From: Rostratula benghalensis
Lineage: Eukaryota > Chordata > Aves > Charadriiformes > Rostratulidae
Direction: 5' to 3'
Assembly: GCA_013399305.1 (NCBI GenBank)
Contig: VXAI01000160.1
Span: 1,600,223-1,664,222 of the forward strand
Length of the DNA: 64,000 nucleotides
Positions 62,736 to 64,000 of the stretch are shown piece by piece. Position 1 is the first letter of the stretch. Each line of letters starts with the position of its first letter. The notes beneath the pieces were generated by a model. That model worked only from the letters and a program-made list of their open reading frames with translations. It had not been told where the DNA came from and made no database searches. Both the position numbers and the translations under genes were made by a program.

Positions 62736-63053
62736 TTAAGATGCAGCATTAGGATTGGGTGCTTTCCAGGTGGCATGCCACTCTGTGTTAAACGGCTCAA
62801 TTAGTGAGTCTCTTTCTATTTTGGTTGCATCAGTTTTGCCAATGGTACACTTTATTATGGAAGGGACAATGCCAAACTGCCCCAGCCTCGTGGCCCCTAT
62901 GGCATCACATGGAGAGCCAGGACACATGAATACAAGAGAAAAAAGTCTGGGCTTTTCATCACCACTTGATAGCGAGAGGCTCAGCATGAGCTCATGAGGC
63001 ACATTACCAGAGGCTGTTGGATGAGTAGCAGAGGTGATCTCCAGAGGGCTCAC
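62736..63053 (-). other. 105-codon ORF, unrecognised, doubtful
   Basis: A minus-strand frame from ATG at 63053 to a stop at 62736. It encodes a balanced, non-repetitive composition (for example 'SLSLSSGDEKPRLFSLVF' and 'GATRLGQFGIVPSIIKCT') that looks more protein-like than most frames here, in a patch with less A+T than the surroundings. The plus strand is also open across it (62755-62997, then 62994-63248 in another frame), which argues that low stop density of the patch is the cause. I recognise no domain, no splice sites and no promoter. An unknown old retroelement piece is another possibility. Confidence 0.15.
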
Positions 63054-64000
63054 CTGGGCATGATGCCTGCTGGGCTGGAAGGAAGGGACCAGCCACGGCT
63101 ACCGGGTGGTAAACAAGACGGGGTAACATGGGGGCAAAGCAACAATGGTGCCAGTCCCTACAAAAACAAACCTGGTAGCCTAACAATTACATTCAGGCAG
63201 GGAATCATTTGTAGCCAGAGCCCTTCATCCCAGTGGACAAATAGGTGAAGAAACCTAGTTCATTTAAATTAGCTGACATAACCACAACAGTCCTCCTCTG
63301 AGCCCAGCCTGTATGAATTATCACCTTTAGTTGTCAACAGAAGAAAATTAGACCTCTGTTTCTTGATGCCAGTTTGCTGGTCAACCAGACGTAGACAGAC
63401 AAAGACAAATGAGAAATCTAGGTGGTGTGTGGAGTGTAAACATGTTTCAGATCTCATAGCTCCAGAGTTCAAGCTTGCTGCTGTTACCAAGTATATTAAG
63501 AAAAATATAGAGACAGGCTTTTCCCGTTTGGTGGCAAGCTCGTGAAGGCTGTTGCCTGTTTCTGCAATTTGCAATATCGTTCACAACATTAGTAATGAAA
63601 TGGTTTTGACATTTCGGCAATCAGGCAATATAGCCATTTTTCAACTTGTTAGAACCCCAATGCCTACCTTTTTTTAATGGGTTCATTAAAAAAAAAAAGT
63701 TTTAAAATTTTAATATATTTAAAGTGTTACAGCAACTCCCGTTTAAACCTGCTTTCAAAAATGAAACAGAACACAATAGCAACAAAGAAAAAACAACAAA
63801 AAATACAAAAACATAAAAGAAAAAAAACTCAATTTTTTCCCTTCATTATTTGTGGAAAATATCTTTTGTCAAACTCTTAGAGAGTATACTGCACAGTAAT
63901 CATCAAAATGCATATATATAAATTATTAAATCCATAGATGTGTATAAACCAAAAGCTTCTTATAAATCACCAAATTTGATCAAATTTTCAACCATTTCCT
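63054..64000. other. Non-coding stretch, no gene seen
   Basis: Unique sequence that becomes A-rich after about 63685 (A run at 63688-63699 and an A-rich patch at 63778-63830). No gene or named repeat. Confidence 0.7.

Overview
The window looks like non-coding DNA from a bird (an AT-rich, CpG-poor gene desert or a very large intron). I base 'bird' on the transposons. There are three clear chicken-repeat-1 (CR1) LINE copies and one shorter fragment, all ending in the avian CR1 3' tail (ATTCTATGATTCT-type repeats next to a 'GGTTTGGGTTGGAA'-like block). There is also one solo LTR of the ERVL-type retrovirus family that is widespread in birds. No bacterial features, rRNA, functional tRNA gene or CRISPR array is visible, and I found no protein-coding exon I can stand behind. 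The open reading frames are short, carry no recognisable domain, and are about what chance gives in 64 kb.

Layout. 1-6.4 kb: unique sequence, relics of an old tRNA-derived (MIR-like) SINE at 3.3 and 6.3 kb, a 26-bp tandem repeat at 4.73 kb, and two degenerate direct copies of an unidentified repeat at 4.3-4.6 and 5.7-6.0 kb, the second in a patch unusually rich in CpG. 6.4-15.2 kb: unique AT-rich DNA with simple repeats and a pair of similar palindromes near 10.6 kb. 15.17-15.69 kb: minus-strand CR1 3' end. 21.54-22.40 kb: plus-strand CR1 with the decayed end of its reverse-transcriptase ORF. 26.7-27.0 kb: two more SINE relics. 28.43-30.35 kb: the most repeat-dense part, with a CR1 fragment, a solo ERVL-type LTR, a perfect 88-bp tandem duplication and a third clear CR1. 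30.35-64 kb: almost entirely unique sequence with homopolymer runs, microsatellites, a 63-bp tandem duplication at 43.85 kb and a few long chance-level ORFs (40.9-41.5 kb plus; 62.7-63.1 kb minus).

Nothing here works together as a pathway or system. The most interesting items are structural: the two clean tandem duplications, the twin palindromes, the CpG-rich direct-repeat pair near 5 kb, the intact-looking 5' splice donor inside the LTR, and a small protein-like frame at 41.5-41.8 kb that I consider probably chance. Function for the unique DNA (enhancers, lncRNA exons) cannot be judged without alignments or RNA data.
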